From contig DIMG01000018.1 in NCBI GenBank assembly GCA_002425415.1, positions 550-63,333 on the forward strand: 62,784 bases of DNA, in the 5' to 3' direction. Below are positions 44,027-51,552 of the stretch, piece after piece. This DNA is from Micavibrio sp. UBA5572. GTDB lineage: Bacteria; Pseudomonadota; Alphaproteobacteria; Micavibrionales; Micavibrionaceae. Below the pieces are notes generated by a model. It was not told where the DNA came from. It made no database searches and saw only the letters and a list, made by a program, of their open reading frames with translations. The translations under genes were made by a program, and so were the position numbers. The stretch's first letter is position 1, and each line of letters starts with the position of its first letter.

Positions 44027-45436
44027 ATGACCCCGGATATGTTAGAAAATATCACCTTCGAGGAGCTTGAAATCGGTCAAAGTGCCGAACTGAAACGCAC
44101 ACTCACGCAAAAGGATATTGAGCTGTTTGCCGCCGTTTCCGGGGACGTCAATCCTGCGCATATGGATGAGCATTATGCAGAAAACAGCCTGTTCCACGGC
44201 GTAATTGGTCATGGTATGTGGTCAGGCGGGCTGATTTCTACGGTACTGGGAACCGAGCTTCCGGGGCCAGGCACAATCTATCTGGAGCAGGATATGCGCT
44301 TTAAAAAACCTGTGATGCTGGGCGATCAAGTCACGGTACGCGTTAGCGTCAAATCAAAGCGCGATGATAAGCCCGTTGTTATGTTCGATTGTGTTTGCCT
44401 GAACGAAAAGGGCGACACGCTCGTTGAAGGCACGGCGACCGTTCTTGCGCCGACCGAAAAAATCAGAATTCCCCGCCCGGATATCCCCTGGGTCGATATC
44501 CGTGAAAAAGACCACTACAAAGGCACGATGGAAAAATGCCGCGCTTTTGGCATTCTCAAAGTCGCGGTTGTTCATCCGGTACAGGCCAATGTCATAGAGG
44601 CGGTCGCAGAAGCGGTTGAAGAGAATCTTATCGTTCCTGTGCTTATCGGGCCGGAGGCGCGTATCAAGGCCGCGATCAAGGAAAGCGGTGTGAACGCAAG
44701 GGGATGGCAAATCATCAGTACCGCGCACAGCCATGCTGCCGCCGCTAAAGCCGCTAAAATGGCCGCGTCAGGCGAAGTGGGCGCGATCATGAAAGGCTCG
44801 CTTCATACCGAAGAATTACTGGAGGCCGTTGTGCCATCCTCGGCAGGATTACGGACAGAGCGGCGGATTTCTCATGTATACCTGATGAATATCCCCACCT
44901 ATCATAAGCCGCTCATGATTACAGATGCGGCGATCAATATCGCGCCAACGCTGGAACAAAAAGCCGATATCTGTCAAAACGCCATTGATGCGTGGCATGT
45001 GTTGTTCAACCATGAGCATGGCGATCCGAAAGTCGCCATTCTCTCCGCCACCGAAGAAGTCACCTCGCGCATTCCCTCCACCATCGATGCGGCGGCTTTG
45101 TGCAAAATGGCCGACCGGGGACAGATCAAGGAAGGCCGACTCGACGGGCCTTTGGCTTTTGATAACGCGATCAGCGCGCAGGCGGTCAAGGATAAAAATA
45201 TCATTTCCGAGGTGGCGGGTGATGCCGATATTCTGGTGGTGCCGGATATCGAGGCCGGAAACGCGCTCGCCAAGCAGCTTATTTTTCTTGGCACGGCGGA
45301 CGCCGCCGGAATTGTTCTGGGCGCGCGCGTGCCGATCATCCTGACCAGCCGCGCCGATTCCAAGCGCACGCGTATGTTTTCCTGCGGTGTGGCGATGGCG
45401 CTTTCGGCGGCGCGGCAGGAAGGGAAAATCAAGTAA
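44027..45436 (+). CDS. MaoC hydratase-phosphotransacetylase fusion
   Basis: A 469-aa two-domain enzyme. Residues 1 to about 145 are a MaoC-type (R)-enoyl-CoA hydratase with hot-dog fold (LFAAVSGDVNPAHMDEHYA, the Asp-His catalytic stretch, and HGMWSGGLISTVLG). Residues about 155 to 469 are a phosphate acetyl/butyryltransferase (AVVHPVQANVIEAVAEAVEE, VPDIEAGNALAKQLIFLG, GARVPIILTSRADS). It can make (R)-3-hydroxyacyl-CoA from enoyl-CoA and exchange acyl groups between CoA and phosphate, working with the acetate kinase encoded next. Its stop overlaps the ackA start by one base. Bifunctional enzymes of this type are known in alphaproteobacteria. Confidence 0.9.
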   Translation: MTPDMLENITFEELEIGQSAELKRTLTQKDIELFAAVSGDVNPAHMDEHYAENSLFHGVIGHGMWSGGLISTVLGTELPGPGTIYLEQDMRFKKPVMLGDQVTVRVSVKSKRDDKPVVMFDCVCLNEKGDTLVEGTATVLAPTEKIRIPRPDIPWVDIREKDHYKGTMEKCRAFGILKVAVVHPVQANVIEAVAEAVEENLIVPVLIGPEARIKAAIKESGVNARGWQIISTAHSHAAAAKAAKMAASGEVGAIMKGSLHTEELLEAVVPSSAGLRTERRISHVYLMNIPTYHKPLMITDAAINIAPTLEQKADICQNAIDAWHVLFNHEHGDPKVAILSATEEVTSRIPSTIDAAALCKMADRGQIKEGRLDGPLAFDNAISAQAVKDKNIISEVAGDADILVVPDIEAGNALAKQLIFLGTADAAGIVLGARVPIILTSRADSKRTRMFSCGVAMALSAARQEGKIK

Positions 45437-46548
45437 TGACCCATCTTCTGACCCTCAACACAGGTTCCTCAAGCGTTAAATTCCGCCTGTTTGGGTTGGA
45501 AAAAACTTTGCCGTTATTGGCGGGCGGAAAGGTCAGTGATATCGGCGGACATCCTGTTTTTGATGTGCGTAAGGAGGGTAAGAAGCTGGAAAGCTATACC
45601 TTAAGCGAGGATGCTTCCCATGAAGAGGCAATTGATCTGATCCTAAAATGGCTCGATGACCAGCGTTTTACGCTTAAAGCCGCCGCCCACCGCATCGTTC
45701 ATGGCGGCGAACAATACGCCGCGCCTGTAAAACTTGATGAGGGTGCAATGAAATATCTGCGCAGTCTTGAACCTCTCGCACCGCTACATCAGCCGCATAA
45801 TCTGGCCGCCGTCGATATATTGCAGAGTCGTCAGCCGGGTTTGCCGCAAATGGGATGTTTCGATACGGCCTTTCATGCACGGCATGGTCGATTATTCCAT
45901 GAATTTGCCTTGCCGCAATCCATCCGTGACCAAGGGGTAAAACGCTATGGCTTTCACGGCCTGTCTTATGACTGGATCGCCCATTGCCTGAAAACCGATT
46001 ATCCACACTTGGTTGAAGGTAAGGTGGTGGTTGCACATTTGGGCAATGGCGCGAGCCTGTGCGCGATGCAAAACGGACGCAGCATCGACACGACCATGGG
46101 TATGACGGCACTCGACGGTTTACCGATGGGCACGCGCTGCGGTGCACTTGATGCCGGGGCGGTGCTTTATATGTTGCGCGATCTTGGCTTGTCGCCGGAT
46201 GAGACGGAAAATATCCTTTATAATGAATCCGGCCTCAAAGGATTGTCCGGCCTGACCAATGATGTGAAAGTCCTGTCTGAAAGCACGGATAAAAAGGCCG
46301 TATTTGCTCTGGATTATTTTGCAATGAAAGCCGCGCAGTTTATTGCAACCATGGCCGTTTCGCTCGGCGGCATGGATGCGCTGATTTTTACCGGGGGTAT
46401 TGGAGAAAATTCCGAGAAAATCCGCATCATGATTTTAAGGCATTTATCTTTCCTGCCGCCTTTCGAGCATCATATCATTCCGGCCAATGAAGAGCGCGCA
46501 ATGGCGATAGAAATTTGGAGAAATTTTCAAAAGGAGATGTATCCGTGA
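45436..46548 (+). CDS. ackA: Acetate (or short-chain acyl) kinase
   Basis: A 370-aa ASKHA-fold kinase that interconverts acyl phosphate plus ADP and carboxylate plus ATP. Motifs: LTLNTGSSSVKF at the start, AAHRIVHGGEQY, FDTAFHARHG, the conserved YGFHGLSYDWI, HLGNGASLCAM, TMGMTALDGLPMGTRCG and ALIFTGGIGENS. The length is about 30 residues below the usual 400, but all active-site blocks are present, so it is called intact. With the phosphotransacetylase half before it, it forms the Pta-Ack route that can use or release acetyl-CoA beside PHB synthesis. Confidence 0.92.
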   Translation: MTHLLTLNTGSSSVKFRLFGLEKTLPLLAGGKVSDIGGHPVFDVRKEGKKLESYTLSEDASHEEAIDLILKWLDDQRFTLKAAAHRIVHGGEQYAAPVKLDEGAMKYLRSLEPLAPLHQPHNLAAVDILQSRQPGLPQMGCFDTAFHARHGRLFHEFALPQSIRDQGVKRYGFHGLSYDWIAHCLKTDYPHLVEGKVVVAHLGNGASLCAMQNGRSIDTTMGMTALDGLPMGTRCGALDAGAVLYMLRDLGLSPDETENILYNESGLKGLSGLTNDVKVLSESTDKKAVFALDYFAMKAAQFIATMAVSLGGMDALIFTGGIGENSEKIRIMILRHLSFLPPFEHHIIPANEERAMAIEIWRNFQKEMYP

Positions 46549-47303
46549 TACAAAAAACACAACAAAGATTCTTGGGAAAAACGGCTGTCATTACGGGAGC
46601 AGGCTCCGGAATTGGGGAAGCGACCGCAACATTATTCGCGCAAGAAGGTGCAAAAGTTATTGCTTGTGATATTTCACAAAGACGCCTTGATGCTCTCTCC
46701 CGCACATTGGAAGCATACGACATAAAAACCTGTGCAGGTGATATATGCGATGGGAAGGTGATAGAAGAAATCGTTGAAATGGCTCAAGAACGAATTGACG
46801 TACTTGCTAATATCGCAGGCATTATGGATCGTTTTTTATCCGCCGGTGAAATCGATGATGCCACATGGGACAAAGTGATAGCTGTAAATCTGACGGCTGT
46901 TATGAAACTAACACGGGCAGCTTTACCTATTATGCTGCAAGCCGGTCACGGATCTATCGTCAATGTTTCGTCAGAAGCCGGTTTGCGTGGATCTGTTGCT
47001 GGTGCTGCTTATACGGCTTCAAAATGGGCCATTAACGGGCTGACCAAAAACACCGCCTTTTTCTATGGAGATAAAGGCATCCGTGTCAACGCCGTAGCGC
47101 CAGGCGCTGTAAAAACCAGCATTGAAGCCCCGATGGAATCGAAACTTTCGATTAATAGAATCGAACCTTTAATGAAAGCCTTAATGCCGCCAACAGCTGA
47201 AGCTATTGAAATCGCGCAAGCGATTGCATGGCTTTCCAGCGATGAAGCTAAAAATATTAATGGCGTCATTCTTCCTTCTGATGGTGGCTGGGGAGCCGTT
47301 TAA
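46545..47303 (+). CDS. Short-chain dehydrogenase/reductase
   Basis: A 252-aa classical SDR: NAD(P) site TGAGSGIGEATA, NIAG motif (ANIAGIMD), Ser-Tyr-Lys active site in NVSSEAGLRGSVAGAAYTAS followed by KWA, and PGAVKTSI. The GTG at 46545, after AAAAGGAG, is chosen instead of the longer frame from 46515, which overlaps ackA by 34 bases. It could be a 3-oxoacyl reductase or 3-hydroxybutyrate dehydrogenase; the substrate cannot be read from the sequence. It is AT-richer than its neighbours ackA and fabI. Confidence 0.85.
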   Translation: MIQKTQQRFLGKTAVITGAGSGIGEATATLFAQEGAKVIACDISQRRLDALSRTLEAYDIKTCAGDICDGKVIEEIVEMAQERIDVLANIAGIMDRFLSAGEIDDATWDKVIAVNLTAVMKLTRAALPIMLQAGHGSIVNVSSEAGLRGSVAGAAYTASKWAINGLTKNTAFFYGDKGIRVNAVAPGAVKTSIEAPMESKLSINRIEPLMKALMPPTAEAIEIAQAIAWLSSDEAKNINGVILPSDGGWGAV

Positions 47304-47304
47304 A

Positions 47305-48066
47305 ATGAGCAAAAAACCGTTAAAAGGCCTGATTGTCGGTTTTGCCAATGAACAGTCTATTGCCTGGGGCTGTATTCAGGCTTTTGACTCTCTGGGCGCG
47401 GAAATGGCCGTAACGTACTTGAATGAAAAAACTCGGCAATATACCGAGCCTCTCATGGCCAAGATCAACGCACCGCTTTACCTGCCGCTCGACGTGACAG
47501 ACGAGGCGCAGATGGACGCCGTTTTTTCTGGCGTAAAAAAACAATGGGGCGGGCTGGATTTCCTCCTGCACTCCATTGCCTTTGCGCCGAAAGAGGATCT
47601 GCAAGGCCGTGTGCTTGACAGTTCCTCGGCAGGATTCCAGATGGCGATAGATATTTCCTGCCATTCCTTAATCCGGCTGGCAAAGCGTGCCGAACCGCTT
47701 ATGAAGGATGGCGGCTCTATTCTGACCATGAGCTATTATGGCGCGGAAAAAGTCATTGATAACTATAACCTCATGGGACCGGTCAAGTCCGCATTGGAAT
47801 CATCGATGCGTTATCTGGCGCATGAGCTGGGGCCAAAAAATATCCGCGTTAACGCGCTTTCGCCCGGTCCGGTGATGACCCGTGCGGCCTCTGGCTTATC
47901 TCATTTCGACGCTCTCATGGAAAAGGCCGCGAAACAAGCCCCCATTCACGCATTGGTGTCTATTGAACAGATTGGCGAAGCGGCTGCATTTCTGATTTCA
48001 GACAAATCCCGCCATATCACCGGTCAGACAATTTATATTGATAACGGGTATAGCGTTCATGCGTAA
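47305..48066 (+). CDS. fabI: Enoyl-ACP reductase (NADH)
   Basis: A 253-aa FabI. The modified nucleotide site is GLIVGFANEQSIAWGCIQAF, followed by LDFLLHSIAFAPKEDLQGR. The Tyr-x6-Lys pair is in YNLMGPVKSALESSMRYLA, and NIRVNALSPGPV and ITGQTIYIDNGYSV follow. It reduces the double bond in fatty acid elongation. The open frame reaches 47206 inside the SDR gene, but family similarity starts at MSKKPLKGLIVG, two bases after the SDR stop. Placed in a PHB operon, it may be a second copy of the housekeeping gene and divert crotonyl units; this is inference. Confidence 0.93.
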   Translation: MSKKPLKGLIVGFANEQSIAWGCIQAFDSLGAEMAVTYLNEKTRQYTEPLMAKINAPLYLPLDVTDEAQMDAVFSGVKKQWGGLDFLLHSIAFAPKEDLQGRVLDSSSAGFQMAIDISCHSLIRLAKRAEPLMKDGGSILTMSYYGAEKVIDNYNLMGPVKSALESSMRYLAHELGPKNIRVNALSPGPVMTRAASGLSHFDALMEKAAKQAPIHALVSIEQIGEAAAFLISDKSRHITGQTIYIDNGYSVHA

Positions 48067-48084
48067 AATATTGCTCAAAAATAG

Positions 48085-48102
48085 ACTAGACTGGCCAGTC
48101 TT
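48085..48102. promoter_or_regulatory. TetR operator 2 upstream of phaB
   Basis: ACTAGAC leading into the perfect 14-bp palindrome AGACTGGCCAGTCT (48088-48101), followed by Ts. The TAGAC-N6-GTCT spacing equals operator 1 beside phaC. The palindrome plus T run could also act as a terminator after fabI. Confidence 0.6.
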
Positions 48103-48140
48103 TTTATGTGATACTTCGCGCATGCAAAAAAGGAAATAGG

Positions 48141-48863
48141 ATGGCCCGCGTAGTCTTAATTACAGGTGGAACGACCGGAATCGGTGCGAAAACAGCGCTG
48201 ATGTTCAAAGAGAATGGATATCAGGTGGTTTGCAATTATATTGGCAACAAGGAAAAAGCGCAGAGCTTTTCTGCAAAAACCGGTATTGCTGTCTATGAAT
48301 GGGATGTCACAGATCCTGACTCCTGCGAAGCAGGCTTTAAAAAAGTCAGCGGTGATTTCGGCCCCGTCTCCGTTCTGGTCAATAATGCGGGCATTATCAA
48401 GGATCACACCATCACCAAAATGACCGTCGAGGAATGGCAATCCGTTTTAAATGTGGATCTGAACGCTTGTTTTTATATGGCTCGTCAAGCCGTACCTGCA
48501 ATGAAAGAGCAGAAGTTCGGACGCATCATCAGTTTAAGCTCGGTGAATGGTCTTGCCGGGCAGTTTGGCCAAACCAACTACGCGGCGGCCAAAGCAGGCA
48601 TTATAGGATTCACCAAATCCCTTGCGCTGGAAACGGCGCGCTACGGCATCACAGCCAATGCGGTTGCGCCAGGCTATACCGACACCAGTATGATGCAGGC
48701 CGTGCCGGATGAAACGCTGCAAAAAGTTATCGATAAAGTACCTGTGGGCCGTTTGGCAAAGCCGGAAGAGATCGCTCGCGCTATTCTATTTTTAGCGCAC
48801 GATGAATCCGGCTTTATTACAGGGGAAACGCTGTCCGTGAATGGCGGGCTGTATATGCAATAG
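48141..48863 (+). CDS. phaB: Acetoacetyl-CoA reductase
   Basis: A 240-aa NADPH-dependent SDR making (R)-3-hydroxybutyryl-CoA for PhaC. It has LITGGTTGIG, LVNNAGIIKDHTITKMT, the PhaB-typical GQFGQTNYAAAKAGIIGFTK (active Tyr and Lys), VAPGYTDTSMM and ITGETLSVNGGLYMQ at the end. ATG 48141 follows AGGAAATAGG; the frame back to 48108 lacks similarity. It is separated from fabI by 74 bases containing the operator-like palindrome, so it may start its own transcript. There is no thiolase (phaA) gene in the window. Confidence 0.92.
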   Translation: MARVVLITGGTTGIGAKTALMFKENGYQVVCNYIGNKEKAQSFSAKTGIAVYEWDVTDPDSCEAGFKKVSGDFGPVSVLVNNAGIIKDHTITKMTVEEWQSVLNVDLNACFYMARQAVPAMKEQKFGRIISLSSVNGLAGQFGQTNYAAAKAGIIGFTKSLALETARYGITANAVAPGYTDTSMMQAVPDETLQKVIDKVPVGRLAKPEEIARAILFLAHDESGFITGETLSVNGGLYMQ

Positions 48864-48875
48864 GAGAAAAATATA

Positions 48876-49346
48876 ATGTCTGCCCTTTATAAAACACAAG
48901 TTATTGCCACAGAAGGAAGGCACGGACGCGTTAAAAGCAGCGACGGTCTTCTTGATCTTGCTTTAGCAATACCGAAGGAAATGGGTGGTAAGGGCGATGC
49001 TACTAATCCCGAGCAACTTTTTGCAGCCGGATACGCTGCATGCTTTGAAAATGCAGTCATTCACTTGGCCAAAAAACAGAAAATACAAATAAAGGATGCA
49101 GATGTCAGCGTGATAGCAGATATTTCCCTTCACGCCAACGATCAAGAAGGCTTCGATCTGGCAGTGAGCTTGACGACGATTATTCACGGCTTAAGCCAGA
49201 GAGATGCCGAGGAGCTGGTTCAGGCGGCACATGCTGTTTGTCCATACTCTAACGCAATCAAAGGCAATATTGATGTTGTTTTGAATACGCAAGGCAAGCC
49301 GTTTTCTCAAACATTGGGTTTAAATTATAAAGGACAAAAAGCATGA
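48876..49346 (+). CDS. Organic hydroperoxide resistance protein (OsmC/Ohr family)
   Basis: A 156-aa peroxidase of the Ohr subgroup: both reactive cysteines are visible in AAGYAACFENAV and AHAVCPYSNAIKGN, and the N-terminus is ALYKTQVIATEGRHGRV. It reduces organic hydroperoxides using lipoylated partners. The ATG follows TAGGAGAAAAATATA and lies 12 bases after phaB, so it is part of the operon. Its stop overlaps the next start (ATGA). Confidence 0.88.
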   Translation: MSALYKTQVIATEGRHGRVKSSDGLLDLALAIPKEMGGKGDATNPEQLFAAGYAACFENAVIHLAKKQKIQIKDADVSVIADISLHANDQEGFDLAVSLTTIIHGLSQRDAEELVQAAHAVCPYSNAIKGNIDVVLNTQGKPFSQTLGLNYKGQKA

Positions 49347-49594
49347 CTGATACGGATCATAAAAAATATAAGAATCTTCTGAACGAGATTTTGGAGCTGC
49401 GTGATGAAACGCGGCTGAAAATCCATTTAGGTTCGAAAGACCTTCAGGATGAGTGGCATGAGCTGGAAGAGAAATGGGAAAAGTTTTATAAAGACGCCGA
49501 TCTCGCAAAAAGTGGGAAGGATATTACAAGTGCTTTCGGCATAGTGGGTGAAGAACTGAAAAATGCCTATAAACGAATTAAGGGTGCTTTGTAG
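49343..49594 (+). CDS. Small helical protein of the PHB operon
   Basis: An 83-aa, strongly charged, probably coiled-coil protein (YKNLLNEILELRDETRLKIH and WHELEEKWEKFYKDAD). No family is recognised. It is coupled to the ohr gene by ATGA and followed by the phasin-like gene. It might associate with PHB granules, but only location supports this. Confidence 0.65.
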   Translation: MTDTDHKKYKNLLNEILELRDETRLKIHLGSKDLQDEWHELEEKWEKFYKDADLAKSGKDITSAFGIVGEELKNAYKRIKGAL

Positions 49595-49639
49595 AAAAGT
49601 ATCTGGAAAATTTAACCCAAACCAAAAGGAGAAACTAAA

Positions 49640-49894
49640 ATGAGCGAAGCAAAAAAAGACGATGTTTTCGGATTCGGTGGAACGATTCAGGAAACCCAGA
49701 AAAAATTACAAGATTTGGGGAAAGAACAAAGCGCTTTCTTCACCGATCTCATGGAAAAAAATATGAAATTCCAGAAAGATCAGTTCGATCTCTTATCAAA
49801 GATTGTGCAAAACCAAGTCGATCATAATAACAAAATTATACAGGACTATGTTAAAATAGCCAGCAATGGCGCAAAAACAACAGTATCCAAATAA
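49640..49894 (+). CDS. Phasin-like small protein
   Basis: An 84-aa amphipathic helical protein (TIQETQKKLQDLGKEQSAFF and FQKDQFDLLSKIVQNQVDHN), with an AAAGGAG ribosome site (49626-49632). The heptad-like pattern and its place in a phaC/phaB operon suggest a short phasin covering PHB granules. It is shorter than usual phasins (about 110 to 150 residues). From 49895 to 50066 no gene is seen; there is a weak CCAGG...CCTGG hairpin at 49915-49936. Confidence 0.55.
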   Translation: MSEAKKDDVFGFGGTIQETQKKLQDLGKEQSAFFTDLMEKNMKFQKDQFDLLSKIVQNQVDHNNKIIQDYVKIASNGAKTTVSK

Positions 49895-50066
49895 TATCAC
49901 AGCCTCGCTACCTACCAGGTGTTTTTGAATGCCTGGAACGCCCCGGATCGTAGCCACTTGTGTTGAGTTTTATTGAGTTTATTTAACATCGGTTTGTGTA
50001 GAACTTATTTTTTTGCAAACTGCAATGGTAAATGGTGCTGACAAAAATAATTCAAAGGAGAGCCTT

Positions 50067-50546
50067 ATGAAATATATATTGATGATAGCCATCGCTGTGA
50101 CGGCGTTTACGACAGGAGCGCACACAGCATCGGCAGAAGGTTTTAAGGACAAGGTCTCGAAATTTCAGTCCATGTCTAACGAAGAAAAAGCAGCTATGGG
50201 GCAGCAAATAAAATCAAACTGGGAAGGCCTGTCAGAAGAAGAAAAAGCTGCGGTTTCCGCGACTGTTCAGGCGAAAGGTCAGGAAGCCATCGATAAATGG
50301 AACACTTTACCCGCCGAACAACAACAGGAAATACTGGATGCGGCACACATAAAAGCACAAGATACGGCAGCGCAGGCAAAAACAAAATGGGATTCGATCC
50401 CGGAAGAAACAAAGCAGCAGGCGGAGGAAAACGCCAAAGCCAAGTGGAACTCAATCCCTGAAGAACAAAAAGCAAAGGCTAAATCTATTGCCTCAGAGAA
50501 AAAACAAAATGCCAAATCAAAATTTCAGGGCAGATTTGGTCAATAA
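50067..50546 (+). CDS. Exported repeat protein of unknown function
   Basis: A 159-aa protein with a signal peptide (MKYILMIAIAVTAFTTGAHT, cut near ASA-EG). The mature part is a run of five related helical units, each starting with an aromatic residue and a short acidic motif: FQSMSNEEK, WEGLSEEEK, WNTLPAEQQ, WDSIPEETK and WNSIPEEQK. Unit spacing is about 19 to 30 residues, with Ala/Lys/Gln-rich helices between. It should be periplasmic. The ATG at 50067 has AAAGGAGAG upstream; the frame begins earlier but the signal peptide fixes the start. It ends before a clear terminator. No family is recognised. Confidence 0.75.
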   Translation: MKYILMIAIAVTAFTTGAHTASAEGFKDKVSKFQSMSNEEKAAMGQQIKSNWEGLSEEEKAAVSATVQAKGQEAIDKWNTLPAEQQQEILDAAHIKAQDTAAQAKTKWDSIPEETKQQAEENAKAKWNSIPEEQKAKAKSIASEKKQNAKSKFQGRFGQ

Positions 50547-50570
50547 GAGGTTTTTTATTGATGCGGAGCA

Positions 50571-50597
50571 AAAGCGGGTCATGTGCCCGCTTTTTTT
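50571..50597 (+). terminator. Rho-independent terminator after the exported repeat protein
   Basis: AAAGCGGG (50571-50578) pairs with CCCGCTTT (50586-50593) around a seven-base loop and is followed by a run of Ts to 50597. It closes the transcript of the repeat protein at the right end of the middle block. Between here and 50727 no gene is seen. Confidence 0.85.
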
Positions 50598-50727
50598 GAA
50601 TCCATACGCAACCGCCTTCTCGATAGAACGGAGATGGGAAGATATTGAGAATGTTATTACAAAAATGCCTGATGTGGAATTTATTTTCAGATTTTGTCAA
50701 CCAAGCCTGCGAAACGGCTGATTTTTT

Positions 50728-50910
50728 GTCAACTAAACTAGTTGATAAAATTAAACACTTACCATGTCAAGGAAGTTGACTGACCTAGCTGTTACTTGAC
50801 GCTTTTATTTAAAGAAAACAAAGGCTTGCGCAAAATCTGTCAAGTAAGCCAGTCAACTAAGTTGAAAGTGCTGACGCTAAAAAAGTCCCGCACGTTCCCC
50901 GCCCCTATAG
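50728..50910. repeat. Direct repeat B (183 bp), right border of the middle block
   Basis: Same length as repeat A (24326-24508), same order of TTACTTGAC (50792-50800) and GTCAAGTAA (50839-50847), and a 60-bp identical core (50851-50910). The first 120 bases differ at many positions. Both copies are followed after 140 bases by a copy of the same small gene. From 50911 to 51050 only weak similarity to the left copy is seen. Confidence 0.85.
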
Positions 50911-51050
50911 GAAATGCCCCCACAGGACCCGCGCGAATTCCTGCGAGAATGCCAGACCGCTCTGCGCAGGCTTGCGTGCATCACTGAATGATGTGCGAAA
51001 CCCTGCATATTCCACTGGCTATTGCGGGCGAAGGAAGCATTCATGTCTGC

Positions 51051-51329
51051 ATGGATGAGATACCGACCATCACGATTTACTCACGCGGTCACCCATTGGA
51101 GACCATCATCCTGGGCATGAACAAACTGAACATGGGACAGGTCGATACTGCGCTCGAGATTTATGCTGAGCATAACGGCACTGTTGTTGGGACCGTTCTT
51201 GGCGTCACAAATGATGCCGCCGTATTTACACCCACAGAAAACTGGACGCGTGATCTGGGGTTTGAAGACAACACCGTTCATTTCGTTACGTGGAAAGAGA
51301 TCCTATCATTACTCCACATCGAACCCTGA
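51051..51329 (+). CDS. Small repeat-linked protein, intact copy
   Basis: A 92-aa protein, MDEIPTITIYSRGHPLETII, then LGMNKLNMGQVDTALEIYAE, then GTVLGVTNDAAVFTPTENWT and a C-terminal VTWKEILSLLHIEP. It looks like a compact alpha/beta domain; no family is recognised. The frameshifted paralogue at 24649 confirms this reading frame and the start Met, since similarity begins there. It always follows the 183-bp repeat in this window, so repeat and gene probably form one unit. Confidence 0.7.
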   Translation: MDEIPTITIYSRGHPLETIILGMNKLNMGQVDTALEIYAEHNGTVVGTVLGVTNDAAVFTPTENWTRDLGFEDNTVHFVTWKEILSLLHIEP

Positions 51330-51366
51330 CCGACCGGGATGGGGTGCGTGGATCTGTATCCCACGC

Positions 51367-51386
51367 CCCCTCCCTTTAGGGAGGGG
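51367..51386. repeat. GC-rich extragenic hairpin
   Basis: CCCCTCCC, loop TTTA, GGGAGGGG: a perfect 8-bp stem after the small gene, without a T run. A less perfect GGGGTGCGTGG / CCACGCCCC pairing lies directly before it. It may stabilise or stop the transcript. The 51330-51550 stretch otherwise holds the AAGTTT repeats. Confidence 0.5.
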
Positions 51387-51443
51387 CAATATATTCCACA
51401 CTTCGATAGTGCCTGTAATCCGCATAAAATATGGGCTTCAGAG

Positions 51444-51552
51444 AAGTTTACAAAGTTTTTAGAGAAGTTTTTATTTGTACACTTCTTCCCACCTTAACCC
51501 CTTCAAAAATAACAAAAGTGCCGTTTAAAAAGTTTTTAGTGTTTAAAAGTTT
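51444..51552. repeat. AAGTTT short-repeat cluster at the 3' side of the primase gene
   Basis: AAGTTT occurs at 51444, 51453, 51465, 51530 and 51547, mostly in longer related forms (AAAGTTTTTAGAG, AGAAGTTTTTA, AAAAGTTTTTAGTG, AAAGTTTACAG). The AT-rich, iteron-like layout next to a replication gene suggests a replication origin, but the number and spacing of copies are modest. Confidence 0.35.

Noticed and set aside
45436..46548. Truncated acetate kinase
   Set aside because: It is shorter than usual, but every active-site block is present and the gene ends with a normal overlap to the next one.
49915..49936. Terminator after the phasin-like gene
   Set aside because: A five-pair stem with a long loop and no T run is too weak.
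51444..51552. CRISPR array
   Set aside because: The repeats are only 6 to 14 bases and unevenly spaced, with no constant spacer length; no array is seen anywhere in the window.
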